From Megalobrama amblycephala (taxonomy: Eukaryota > Chordata > Actinopteri > Cypriniformes > Xenocyprididae), in contig NC_063050.1 of the NCBI RefSeq assembly GCF_018812025.1, positions 10,379,782-10,443,781 of the forward strand: a DNA stretch of 64,000 nt, given 5' to 3'. Position numbers and translations under genes: made by a program. The notes under the pieces were generated by a model. It ran no database searches and had not been told where the DNA came from. It saw only the letters and a list, made by a program, of their open reading frames with translations. Positions 42,679-54,902 of this stretch are shown here, one piece after another (the stretch's first letter is position 1; every line of letters starts with the position of its first letter).

Positions 42679-45454
42679 TTAAAGGGGTGGTTCAGTGTTT
42701 TTGGGGCACAGTTTAACATGTCTTAATGCTTCGTTTTTTTGAAAACACTGTATTTTTCATATATTTTACCTTTATTCTACACCTTTGTTTCCACTGTCAT
42801 ATGAACGGCTTGTTTGACTTTCTGCTTCTATGAAGCCACTCCCTCCGAAATACGCAATGTGCTCAGATTGGTCAGCAGGTTGGTAGCTGGCCCAGTGTAT
42901 CGTGATTCGCTGAAGCTTTCGGAAACGCCACGCCCCTTACCATTCGTAGTAACAAGCTTCGGTGAAAATGTAAATAATAGTGCTGTATCAAATTGAGCCG
43001 AATCAGACCCAGATGAAGAGGAAAAAGCAGAACCTCTGCAATCGCGGCTTTTAAAGGAAGTTTATGCACGCACAGCAAAATCCCCAGTGTTAAATTAACA
43101 CCCAAAGTGTACATATGAGTCCATCTTGCTGGGTGTTAAAAGGTAACACTGAAGCAGTGTTAAAGTTAATGAGATAATTGATTGATGATTGAGTGATGAT
43201 TGACAATTAGTGGAGACACCTGATGTTAATAAGCAGAATCATTGAAGGAAAGAGAGAAAAAAGGTGTTAATTAATGTTTTATGAATGTTTCATTTCAAGT
43301 CACCATGAAAGAGGTCAGCGTTTGCTTTAGTTGGGCTCTTGACTCTTTACCTTTTGTTATTATTTGTTCTCTGGCTGCTCCAACTTTGTGTTAGTAAAGC
43401 GCATTTGTTATGGTCACAATATAATTTGATGATATATTTGTCATGTGATGGCCTGATGATGTTTAGAGTCTAAATCTCTGACTGTGTGCTTGATGTGTAG
43501 CTTTAGTATTAATGATTGTAGTCCTGTGATTTCACAGCTTGAGATCCAACAACAGTATGACTTTTCCTTTTTTTTTTTTTAGAGAATAATACATTATGCA
43601 CTGAAGCTCCAGTGTTTAAACACACACAGACATCAAGAATCAGCATCTGATTCTCAAGAACGGTGACGATAAATAAATACAAAATACTGACAAACAGATC
43701 AACTCTGAACATCACTAAACAAGCTACTGTCACAACAAAACAACAGAAAAATAAAAGCAAACATGAACAATCTACGAAAATTACAGGACAATACAGCTGC
43801 ATAATTTATTCATGCAGCAATGCATGATGGGAGCCATGGATGAGTTTTGATTGGTGGCTCCCATCATGCACTGCAACATGAAGCACTTTGTTTGATTGTC
43901 ACCATTGTTGAGGGTCATATGCTGATTCTTGATGTCTGTGTGTGTTTCAAAAAAACCCTTCAGATTATAAAAGCTCTGCTGGATCTCAAGCGCTAACAGA
44001 GAGTTACTATAAAGAAATAATATAACATCTATATCACCAGTTAATACTGGATGTCACCAATGAATCCATTTCACAATGAGAAAACACAACCATTATGACA
44101 TTTTGAGCATTGTAAACCTAAATTGATCAACTTTGGCTCACAGCACTTTTGGGAAATACAGCTCAGATCATAGTTTCTCTGGCCATAATAAATGTGCTCT
44201 AAAAACACAAAGTTGGAGCAGCCAGAGATAAATTAATGTTAATAAATAGAGTCAAGAGCCCAACTAAAGGAAATGCTTTTCACCATCATGGTGACTTCAA
44301 ACTAAACTTTCATTAAAACATTAACATCTAAACATCTGTTAATTCTCAATATGAACTTTTGTTGATGTATGACAGAAATCAAATCAAACGTTAATAATAA
44401 GTGTAATAATGTTTAATGGCTGGAAGTCAGTTGTAGTTGTTGTGTCTCTCTCTTTTTCTCTTGTTTCTTCAGTGATTCTGCTTATTATCATCAGGTGTCT
44501 CCACTAATTGTCAATCATCACTCAATCATCAATCAATTATCTCATTAACTTTAACACTGCTTCAGTGTTACTTTTTAACACCCGGTAAGATGGACTCATA
44601 TGTACACTTTGGGGTGTTAATTTAACACTGGGGATTTTGCTGTGCGGTATTTCATATAGTATTTGTGTCAAAGTGTTTAGATGCTGTCACTGCTGTTTGT
44701 TAGCTTTCAATATACAGTTTTATCCTGATTAAAGCTTTACTGTAGCCGAATACATGACTGAGTAGTCGCATTTTTGTAAAGGTTGCGTTTAATTTATAGC
44801 ATGAATAACTGTTTGTCTATGAACATAAACGTTTGTTGGTGTTTGTTGCACTAGAACTTAGCTAACTGGCAAACAGAAACGAGTTGCTCTTTGTATATGT
44901 CCTTGATGCATTAAAAATAGCAACAGAACTATAAGTAATAAAACAATAAAACTTACTTACAGTTTGAAGCCAAAAAACAGCAGCTTCTGCTTTTAAAGTG
45001 AGAACTGCTCCATCTTTCAGTAAAAGCCTTTGTGCAAATCCAGCATTAATCTAGATTCTGGAAGCTTCTTCAGCGCCGCATCCAGTGTAGAAAATACCAC
45101 AGATTATTATGGGTTCTATTATCTTTTGACGCGTCGCGTTGCGCAGCTCGCGCTCGGTGTAAACAACTCTTCCACTTCCATTATGCCGTGTGACATGGCC
45201 TCGCCCACTTTGTTGCATGTTCCCGGGAGTGTGTTTTGCAGGGTTTATGATGTCACCAACCTGGGAAGAAGCTTGTTGTAGTCCAAACCGGTTGTTTTTG
45301 TAGGCATTAAACTGCCATAACTTTAAAAGACAATATCTCCGTTTACATTGAACTTTCAGCGCTGTAACTTTGCAGAGACTGTATATGCTCAAGCAGCAAC
45401 ATTACACACTAACTAAAGTTAAAAAAGTGAAATCGCATTGAACCACCCCTTTAA
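42679..45454. mobile_element. TTAA-flanked element with a nested MITE
   Basis: Terminal repeats AAAGGGGTGGTTCAGTG and ATTGAACCACCCCTTT are flanked by TTAA (42679-42682 and 45451-45454). Without the nested element at 43071-44644 it would be about 1.2 kb and non-coding. Confidence 0.78.
43071..44644. mobile_element. Palindromic MITE with core module (copy 1), nested
   Basis: Ends CACAGCAAAATCCCCAG and CTGGGGATTTTGCTGTG. The outer arms are inverted for more than 150 bp (through 'CTTCAGTGTTAAAGTTAATG'). The interior holds the inverted core phrase 'TTTGCTTTAGTTGGGCTC' at 43319 and its complement near 44255. It is closely similar to the element at 56898-58510. Flanking dinucleotides are CG on both sides. 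Confidence 0.85.
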
Positions 45455-45808
45455 AGCTATGGATAGGTAATTCTTTTCATAAACACTTAGCTGTATACAT
45501 AATAGGGATGGGCAATATATCGCATGCGATTCTCACGCGCATTTCGTCAGTAAAGCCGGTTCCCTGATTACCTCTAAATCGCCATCACCTGCTTTCAAAT
45601 CATCATCAATCATCAATCAATTATCTCATTAACTTTAAGACTGCTTCAGTGTTACTTTTTAACGCCCGGCAAGATGGACTCATATGGAATGTTTAAAAAT
45701 GCGTTTAAAATGGAATGCTGTAAAATGTGAAAATGAAAAGGATTTAATAAATTCTGATTTTAATTCAGCGTGTGTGTGTGTAAAATATATATATCTCATT
45801 ATAGTCAA
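45455..45808. other. Fragments of two further DNA elements
   Basis: 'GGGATGGGCAATATATCGC' (45505) looks like the end of a common fish hAT-type element. 45598-45690 is a truncated arm of the palindromic MITE family ('ATTATCTCATTAACTTTAAG'). Confidence 0.45.
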
Positions 45809-47115
45809 CGATTGTACGCTGTCAAAAAGCCAATTTTGTACTCTTTTGAAGGGTCAATTTTTGTACTGTTAAATAAAGGTACAAAATTGTCACCAAAGGT
45901 ACAAAACTGATCTCTTAAGGTACAAATCACAAGGGTACAAATTTGTACCTTTGAGGGTACAGCCCCAGTGACAAGCTATTGTACCCCTAAAGGTACAATT
46001 TTGTACTTTATATTCTGAGAGAGTACAAAATTGTCTCCAAAGGTACAAAACTGTTCTCTTAAGGTACAAAACTGTTCTCTTAAGGTACAAAACTGATCTC
46101 TTAAGGTACAAAACTGGTCTCTTAAGGTACAAAACTGATCTCTTAAGGTACAAATCACAAGGGTACAAATTTGTACCTTTGAGGGTACAGCCCCAGTGAC
46201 AAGCCATTGTACCCCTAAAGGTACAATTTTGTACTTTATTTTCTGAGAGAGTACAAAATTGTCACCAAAGGTACAAAACTGTTCTCTGAAGGTACAAAAC
46301 TGTTGTCTTAAGGTACAAAACTGTTCTCTTAAGGTACAAATCACAAGGGTACAAATTTGTACCTTTGAGGGTACAGCCCCAGTGACAAGCTATTGTACCC
46401 CTAAAGGTACAATTATGTACTTTATTTTCTGAGAGAGTACAAAATTGTCACCAAAGGTACAAAACTGTTCTCTTAAGGTACAAAACACAAGGGTACAAAT
46501 TTGTACCTTTGAGGGTACAGCCCCAGTGACAAGCTATTGTACCCCTAAAGGTACAATTTTGTACTTTATATTCTGAGAGAGTACAAAATTGTCTCCAAAG
46601 GTACAAAACTGTTCTCTTAAGGTACAAAACTGTTCTCTTAAGGTACAAAACTGATCTCTTAAGGTACAAAACTGGTCTCTTAAGGTACAAAACTGATCTC
46701 TTAAGGTACAAATCACAAGGGTACAAATTTGTACCTTTGAGGGTACAGCCCCAGTGACAAGCCATTGTACCCCTAAAGGTACAATTTTGTACTTTATTTT
46801 CTGAGAGAGTACAAAATTGTCACCAAAGGTACAAAACTGTTCTCTGAAGGTACAAAACTGTTGTCTTAAGGTACAAAACTGTTCTCTTAAGGTACAAATC
46901 ACAAGGGTACAAATTTGTACCTTTGAGGGTACAGCCCCAGTGACAAGCTATTGTACCCCTAAAGGTACAATTATGTACTTTATTTTCTGAGAGAGTACAA
47001 AATTGTCACCAAAGGTACAAAACTGTTCTCTTAAGGTACAAAACACAAGGGTACAAATTTGTACCTTTGTACCATTGTACCCCTAAAGGTACAATTTTGT
47101 ACTTTTTTTTCTGAG
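45809..47115. repeat. GTAC-palindrome minisatellite in a MITE, duplicated in 558-bp units
   Basis: Dozens of GGTACAAA/TTTGTACC blocks occur, many as about 21-base units (GGTACAAAACTGTTCTCTTAA). Landmarks repeat exactly 558 bases apart (45970 and 46528; 46198 and 46756; 46385 and 46943). The outer ends TACGCTGTCAAAAA and TTTCTGAGAGTGTA form a short imperfect inverted repeat. Open frames on the minus strand here are repeat artefacts. Confidence 0.88.
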
Positions 47116-47457
47116 AGTGTAAAGGAGATTTAAAGGATACAGAACATTTCAAGAAAAATTAAACAAAAAATAAATTCTTTTCAAAAAATTTAAACTTTAC
47201 GACAGGTAACTTGATATAAAATTAAAAGTAAACCTCTACAATTTTACAGAAAATAAAAATCCATGTACTCCTCCAGAGAACATAACTGTGCAGTAAAATG
47301 AACCTAAGCCTTGCAATCTGATATAAAAATAAATTTCTGTAAAGTGTAAACTTTGCTGAATAAAAATTTACCAATGCCAACAATGGATTACAGGAGTGCC
47401 AAAATACAACAAATAATGTTTTTATAAAACAATAATAATGTAATAAAATATTTCACA
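47116..47457. other. AT-rich spacer
   Basis: No recognised feature. Confidence 0.4.
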
Positions 47458-48018
47458 GTGTCAAAACTACCTCAGTGCTAACTTAAAAACATTAGAGGAC
47501 AGCAGTGCAGAAGATCACTGAACCTTTAAATCTCCTTTGTAAAGCTTTACAAGGCATAAATAGTCGGCAATTTAGATGAGCTCACAAAAATTAACTGACA
47601 ATTTCTAAATGTTTTATATCTACCTGAATTAATCATTAATTACAGTAGGAATATGAGTTAATAAAGCATTTATTAACACACTGAGTAATTATTATGTCTA
47701 AATAATGTGTATAAATGTATGTCTAAATAGGTTATTAATCATTTACTTATATTTCCTAAATGATCTTATGAACTACTGACAACTCCTAAATAACTGGTTT
47801 GTAAATAATGCAATACTTAATTTAGAAATGATAAATTGATAATTAATAAATACAATTATTAAACACTTTATAAATATGATTATAAATCAATAACAAAACA
47901 TTTATAGGTGTATTTATAAACTGCTTATTAATGTCTGTTAATGCTTTATAAATGATGAATTGACTGTTTACTAATGCTTAACCAATGCTTCATAGTGTGA
48001 GTTATTATAAAGTGTTAC
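47458..48018. mobile_element. Truncated hAT MITE (GTAACACTTTA family)
   Basis: It matches the centre and right arm of the complete element at 60514-61458 and ends ATTATAAAGTGTTAC at 48018. The left arm is missing. Confidence 0.75.
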
Positions 48019-49520
48019 CAATATATCTTTTGTGGAAGTCTCAGGAACAAAAAATGCTTGTCCAATCATGGCATTCGGTCCTAATGCTATGATAGTATGT
48101 CCTACCTGTCTGTCAACATATGTATTTCCATTTGATGTGCACCTTTTTTTATCATCTCTGGTATTCCTGATTTTTGCAAGCTACCAATCCATTTTTTTTT
48201 TACCGGTAGTTGTTTTTGCTCAAATCCAGTTGTGCCAAAACTGCAGTAACCATAGCCAACGATTAGATGGGAAAATAGTCCAATTACCCTCTCAAGTGGA
48301 AGACTAAAATTTACTAGTAAAATCTCATATTTACAGCTGTTTCATTTGAGAATTTCATTGTTTCACTTCTGAACAAGTTCTTCAATAAACAAGTTCTCAT
48401 GCCCCCGCCCCACAGATTGAAAACCCCTGCTATATAGTATGAATATGAATGTAATCTGGACATACTTCAATAACTTTAAATAAGCGCTTTGGTTTTTTTG
48501 CCTCTCCCTGCACAGCATATATTGGTGCAAATAAACTAAAACCAAAAAAAAAGATCTTACAGGTGTAGAATGACACGAGTGTGAGTAATAAATGACAATT
48601 TTTATTTTTAGATGAACTAAACCTTTAAACCTTCTTCTGCTACACTGTCAAATTTAAAATGTAAAAAGCATGCAAACTGATTGATTGCTAAATGATGATA
48701 AAGATATAATCATCATAAAGTGGTCTGATTCACTGATGTCACCCAGTCAAATCTATTACATTGTCATTTTGTGTTAATAATAAAAGCAAGCCTTTAATTC
48801 TACAATATGAAATCCAACATTGTTTTAAGAATTTAAAACAGACATTGTACACTAAACATTTTGAACTCAAACTTTCATAAGACTTATTCAGACATCAATA
48901 AACAGCATATGAATCTCAACAATGGTGACATGCTTAGTGCTGCATTGCATTCTGGGAGCCATAGAGGAATTTTCTATCACTCTGATTGTGACCAAAGTGA
49001 TACACAACTACATGCTGGTCACAGCTTAGCTTGCTGTTCTTGCCATAACAAAAACAGTTACAGCAGCCAGAGGGAAAAAAAGTTTTATAAAGCCCAACTA
49101 AAGTAAACACTGACCTCCATAACGGTGACATCAAACCAAACAATTATCTTCAATCAATTAACCTCTAAATTTCTGTTAATTCTCTATTGAACTTCTGTTG
49201 ACATCTGACAGAAATAAAGTCAATCTGGTTAGTAATAAGTGAAGCTGGTAATGCTGTTTGTGGAGTTGTTGAATCATCTGCTGAGATCTTGAGAGATTTA
49301 ATGATTTCTTTTATCTTTAAATTTTTAGGTGACGTGATGGTCACAGTCTTTAAACCAGATATCTGACCTGAAAGCTGAAAACAGTTATCAGTTCTGTTAC
49401 TGAGATTACACTTTGAATAGTCTTACAAGAACAGCCTTGGTTTACAGGAAAAGATATGAATATTAATGAGAAATGAGCAGGAGTGGCTTTTCATCTGTTT
49501 AATATGTATCACACCCAAGA
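48019..49520. other. Intergenic with a core-module copy
   Basis: 48890-49150 carries the MITE core ('GACATCAATAAACAGCATA', 'GGTGACATGC', and 'CAACTAAAGTAAACACTG' in inverted orientation). No coding sequence was recognised. Confidence 0.5.
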
Positions 49521-49521
49521 C

Positions 49522-49528
49522 TATTTAA
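49522..49528 (+). promoter_or_regulatory. Possible TATA-like box for the first GIMAP gene
   Basis: TATTTAA lies about 90 bases before a strong splice donor. If used, the first exon would start near 49550. Confidence 0.3.
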
Positions 49529-49549
49529 GTTGTCTCCACACTGGTGTGA

Positions 49550-49614
49550 TGCAGATCAGGGAAGGAAACCTCAAATCTTAGGATACAAGACATTAACACA
49601 GCCAACATCAAGAA
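49550..49614 (+). other. Possible 5' exon of the first GIMAP gene
   Basis: A stretch ending ACATCAAGAA|GTAAGT has a consensus donor at 49615. Joined to the acceptor at 53091, its last A and the following TG make an ATG that opens the GIMAP frame exactly. The exon itself would be untranslated. The 5' boundary is a guess. Supported by the matching A|TG junction in the second GIMAP gene. Confidence 0.45.
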
Positions 49615-52600
49615 GTAAGTTTTCCTCTTTATGACTTTTTGGGTTTCAGGCTTAAAAATATAAATAATATAATACAAGTCACTGAAACAATAACTTGAAT
49701 TTTTTTTTAATTACATCCCTCATGTTCTGAGCAAACGAAGATTCAACAACTCCTGAAACAGCTGTACCAGCTTTCACTTTATAATTGAAAATAACAATTT
49801 TGTTTGAAGTCACCGTTTTGGTGAATATTGTTTCATTTAGGTGTGCTCTTGATCCTTAAGTTTTTCAATGAACTTTTTTTTTTTTTTTTGGCTTTAACAC
49901 TATTTAGAAAATATTTTTAGAGAATACTTTTTGTTTTTGTTAAAAAGTAGTTTAAGAAAAGCCAAGGGTCAAGTGCTCAACTAAAGCAAACCCTTTTCAC
50001 TATAATAATGATTGATTAAAAAAAAAACATTGATTAGAGCTAAACCTGTTAATTCTCATAAACAATTTATGAAAGAAATCAAGATGCAAGTGAAGCTGGT
50101 AAAGCTGTTTTTGGAGTTGTTTAATCATCCTCTGCTCAGATCTTGAGAAATGTCATTGATTTGATTTGCAGTTGATGTTTCAGTGGCTGAAATCAGATCA
50201 ATTATTATTTACAGTAGAAATCAATTTAAATGGGAATTAAGTTATCAACCAAAACATGGCTGAAACATTTGAAATAAAATAATTATTTACAATTCTTAAA
50301 TTGAAAGAACAATTTAAATAAAATTATTTATTTGGTTGAATTAATTAAGTAATTAGGTTAAATGAACATGAACACTTTGGTTTTGAAAACTATTGAACTG
50401 TAAATTTAAATAACTACATTTGTCAAGTTGAAAATACTTAATATTCTAAGTAATTTAAAAGTAAATAAGTCAGTGGAAATTAGTACCTCAAAAAGTTTAG
50501 TTAAGTGAACATGTTGTGGAAAAATTCTTTATTCCTTTAGTGGTGAGAATGTAATGAAACAAACACTCAGGAAATGTCTTTGTTGGTTTCATTGTTGTTC
50601 AATGCAGATACAGAGTTGTTCAGAGAAGAACACCCTTGTCTATTGTGGACTGTCTTCACCCCTCTTATTGTCATCATAATGCTCTAGTCAACTCCCTTGC
50701 CTCACTTCCTTTGTTAGTTTCAGAAGTGCTTCTCAAAAAAATAACAGCATAAGCAGTAATTTTCCACTGTAAAGAAGCAGATTAGTTCACGCTCGATCCG
50801 CACAATGGAAGAAATTGTTTTCCATCACTGAACAATAAAAAAAGGTAACTGCAAATTCATCTCTCAATTCCGACTTTTCCCCTCTCAGAATTGCATGAAA
50901 TAAAGTCGCAAATGCGTGCATTATTGTGAGATGTAAACTTGCAATTCTGCAAAAAAAAAAGTCAGTCTCTTCCCCCTCAGAATTAAACTTTATATCTAGT
51001 CAGAATTGTGAGATTAAAAGTTGCAGTTATCTATTAAATTGTTTTCAACAGAATTTAAAACTTGAGAAGGACTTTGTTTCATATTTAAGCAGAGTTTATT
51101 GTTATTATTGGATAGGTGTGCTACAAATTTTAGTGTAGTTTTGTTCACGCATCAACAAAAAAAAAAAAAAGACTGAAAGATTGATCTTGAAAATACATAG
51201 GCATTCAATAATAATAATAAAAAGAATAAAATCAACATATTTGTGGTTTATCCATAATGTGCACGAATTAGAACACAGCCAAAACGTGAGGAAAAGCTGT
51301 TTCGGTCAATGATTTCACCCCTCCAAAACTATTTCGATCAAAAACAAAAATTGCTGTTTCAGCCGCAAATTTCCAGTAATTTCAATCGGTGCATCAAATG
51401 ATATAGGCCTAAACTAAATTCATGTATTTATAGTAAAAGAATACTGTAAATAAATAAATAATGTTAGTCTTATTGGCTAGGCTACATTTGGAGAAGAACT
51501 TCAGTCATTATAGCTTACCATTAGCAGAGCTGGCGATGGGGTAATACGTTTGTGCAAAATATAATAATAATTATAATAATAATAATAATAATAGTAATAA
51601 CAATAATAATGTCTCAGCAAAGACCAAACATATCTGTCTCAGTTAACGGTACACGTCCGCTAACAGTAACACAGCACTTCAAGGCTTGCTGTTGTCTTAC
51701 CTAACAAACTGGCGATAGAAACAATGGTGAATTTTGTCCCCCTTTTGTGGTAATTTAGCACTATTTTCTATGATCTTCTGGTTGCATTTTTGGGCTTCAC
51801 TTGGATGAAAAAAAAGAAAAGAAAAAGCAAAGGCTACATAGTAAATAGGTGAATCTGCGATGGGGCCCATCATAGGGTGGGGGCCCCCACGCTCTGCGGG
51901 GACTGCAGGGGTGTCCATATGCCCATGGTGACCAGTGTTTGCTTTAGTCTTCTCTGGCTTCTGTAACTGGACTTGGACTTGTCTGATTTACTGAACTCTT
52001 TCTGTCTTATCTTTGATTTCATAACATTTGATAAAATTAAAATTTTATGATGATTGATTATAGTATCTCAACAGCATAAGATCCAGCAATGTTACAGTAA
52101 TAAGGAATAATTAAAAACATAAAGTGCATAAACATTTGAGCTCCTGCATCCCTTAGACACACAGAAACATCAACAATCAGAATATGAATCTCAACAATGT
52201 TGACCTTCAAAAGTTTGAGAGTTGAAAATGAGAGCTGAGATCCCACAGTGTTCATGAGGATGATGATCATGTTTGTACAGTCTGACAAGCAACAATCTAA
52301 AGGACTGTTATAAATCACAGAGTGTGAACCAGCCTTTACCTTTACTCTGTAGTGTGGACAGTAGAGGATGTTCCTGTGGGGTTGAAAAGGTTAAAGGTGT
52401 AAGATAAAAAGACACACCCACAAAATGTATTTTAACAGTTACAAACTGTAAGTTAAAAAACAGTTTTATACTGGCAACACTGTTGCCAGTAGTTTACTGT
52501 AAAATTGAGTTTTGTGGGTCACCATTGTGCTGAAGAGTAGAGCCTGTGCTTAGGTTCAGGAGAAGATCAAGAGACACTGGTGATATGTTGCATGTTGTTT

Positions 52601-53091
52601 TATTTAACAGATGGTGACTGTGTAGTTGGTGGTGCAGTGAAAATGTTTATTTAAATTGATAGTGGACTCTAAAGAAATATGTTCATAGTAATAATATGCT
52701 CATATTTTTAGCATATTATAAATATTGGTTTAAAATACAATTTCAGGCAGTTGGTTTCTGCAAATGAAATGAGGTAACACGAGTTTTAATTTATTGCATG
52801 GTATCTTTACAGTAACATACTGTAGATTACAGTAAATAACTGTACAATCAGTGTTGCCAGTATTTTACTGTAAAAAAAAAAGCCCGGCAAGGTCTAACAG
52901 TGTAGAACTTAATAACTGTATAATTGGTTTGAACACATATACTATACATGAAATTGCGGTGTCTAATACAAAGACAATATTGGCTATAGTTTGATTCAGT
53001 TTGATGCTTTCAAGTGAGTAAAGAAACTCATAAATAATGACTTAAACTGTGAAATAAAAAGGGTAAGTTTATTTTAACCTTTGCTTCACAG
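49615..53091 (+). other. Probable first intron of GIMAP gene 1, MITE-rich
   Basis: It holds core-module copies at 49810-50045 and 51925-52320, an (AAT)n tract at 51560-51615 and a repeat arm at 52500-52650 that is inverted with respect to 54000-54150. No exon was recognised inside. Confidence 0.45.
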
Positions 53092-53810
53092 TGGAAGAAC
53101 TGAGGATTGTTCTGCTGGGTAAAACTGGATCAGGAAAAAGTGCAACAGGAAACACCATCATCGGCAGAAATGTGTTTAAAGTGGGCTTCTCCTTTGAATC
53201 TACAACTCAACAGTGTGAGAAACATGAGGGAAATGTGGAAGATAGAAACATCTCAGTGATCGACACACCTGGACTGTATAACACATCCATTACACATGAA
53301 AAACATCTGAAGGCTGAGATTGAGAAGAGTTTACAGATGTCTGCTCCTGGTCCTCATGTGTTTCTGCTGGTCATCAAACTGGACAGATTCACAAAGGAGG
53401 AGATGAATACAGTGAAATGGATTCAGAAGAACTTTGGAGGAGATGTTATTCGATTCACCATGTTGCTGTTCACTGGAGCTGATCAGTTAAGCAAACCAAT
53501 AGAAGAATTTCTGCAAGAAAACCCAGAGCTGATGAAGTTAGTGGATGAATGTGAGAGAAGATATCATGCCTTTAATAATGTGGAGAAGAATGATGGAGCT
53601 CAAGTCACTGAACTGATGGAGAAGATCAAGACAATAGTGCAGAAGAATACAGAAGAGTACTACACCACTGAGATGTTCAAAAAGACTCAGAGAAAGATTT
53701 ACATTATAAAGATGTTAATAATTACAATTCCTGCTTTTGTCTGTTGTGTTGTATTCTGTCTATCAAAAAGTTTCTGGTGTGACTTGCTTCGTAAGATGTG
53801 GACATTTTAA
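53092..53810 (+). CDS. GIMAP-family GTPase 1 (AIG1 domain, C-terminal membrane anchor)
   Basis: The acceptor CTTTGCTTCACAG| is followed by TG GAA GAA; with an upstream exon ending in A this gives ATG and 239 residues. The AIG1-type GTPase domain fills residues 4-205. G1 is GKTGSGKS (10-17), followed by [10 protein letters not shown]3 is DTPG in [11 protein letters not shown]; the G4 region is [10 protein letters not shown] hydrophobic segment ([18 protein letters not shown]) near the C-terminus should anchor it to a membrane, as in other GIMAPs that act in lymphocyte survival and infection responses. There is no ATG in the exon near the start, so translation needs the upstream exon. The stop is TAA at 53808. 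It forms a tandem pair with the gene at 58582. The exact orthologue is unclear because fish have many GIMAPs. Confidence 0.88.
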
Positions 53811-54902
53811 TGAAACTATACTCATAATAATGTTTATATTATTTTACTATTAGTGTATTTGAGCCTTGTTTAACAGTGGAAAATAATTTTGAAAGGTAAC
53901 AATCTTTAAAAGATAATCAAAACAAATTGTTTGTTTTGATGGTTTTAAATCACTCACAGCAAAAAAAAAAAAAAAAAACTTTCATGTAAAATGAGCTTAT
54001 GTAACAATCACTGCATCAGCAACTACACAGTTACTGTCTTTAAATAAAGCAACATGCAGCATAACATCAGTGTTTCTGGATCATCACTAACTGAAGCATA
54101 GGCTCTACTCTCCAGCACAATGGTGACACACAAAACTCAAGATTACAGAAACAACATTAAACACTAGGTCCGTGTACTTTTGCGTCCATTCCTTTTTCGT
54201 TTTTTAACCACGTCAAGAAAAACAAAAAACGAACGGTTGTTGTATTTTTAAATTCTATGGTGAATACCAAAATTTAAATTAAAACCGAATACACAAATTT
54301 CATGTGCACAAAATAAATATTGACCTATTTTAGGATTTTTGTTTATTACGTTTAGCATCTTTATAAACCAAAATTTAAAAAGGACAGATTAAAGTCGAAG
54401 AAATGTCAATTTACAAGTTTTCTTTTGTAAAATTGTTGTTTCTCCGCACTTTCGAGATACATGTCTCTGAAACATGATAATACTTGACTTGATTTCCACC
54501 CCATTCTCACTCACGAGGGGTCCGATACTGCTGCATGTCCAAGAGAATGCTATACTGGCGGCAAACACGTCCAGCGAAGCGGGACATTTAAGCGCTTAAC
54601 ATGAAAATAATGTGGCTTAATGTAGGTGATATTGGAGGAGCAAATTTTGTTATAAGAACGTTCTCTAAATATTCAGTGTTGGTTCTGGGAATGTTAAAAA
54701 CGTCCAGTTTTCTTGACGTTAGAGGAACGTTTTTATAAGGTATAATGTTCCTCAAACGTTCTTTCAACTTAATTTTGATCTAAAATTCAACATTGTAGGA
54801 ACGTTGATTTGTAACATTCCAAGAACATGAAAATGTTCAGTTTCCTTAATGTTAGTTGAATGTTATTTAAAGGTTAGTATGATGTTCCTGAAACGTTCTT
54901 TC
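53811..54902. other. Downstream of GIMAP 1: repeat arm and GAACGTT repeat
   Basis: 54000-54150 is an inverted copy of 52500-52650. 54640-54894 is a dispersed repeat with 'GAACGTTCTCTAAATATTC' and 'CCTCAAACGTTCTTTC', also present (interrupted) at 60470-61690. Confidence 0.6.
54043..54048 (+). promoter_or_regulatory. Possible polyadenylation signal of GIMAP gene 1
   Basis: AATAAA about 235 bases after the stop codon, inside a repeat arm. Confidence 0.35.

Noticed and set aside
43509..43802. Minus-strand frame with hydrophobic residues, repeated at 57315-57641
   Set aside because: It lies inside the palindromic MITE and is only the interior of both copies; no known domain.
45890..46902. Four overlapping minus-strand open frames of 105-122 residues
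   Set aside because: They are translations of the GTAC minisatellite; two pairs repeat at the 558-bp period and have no protein-like composition.
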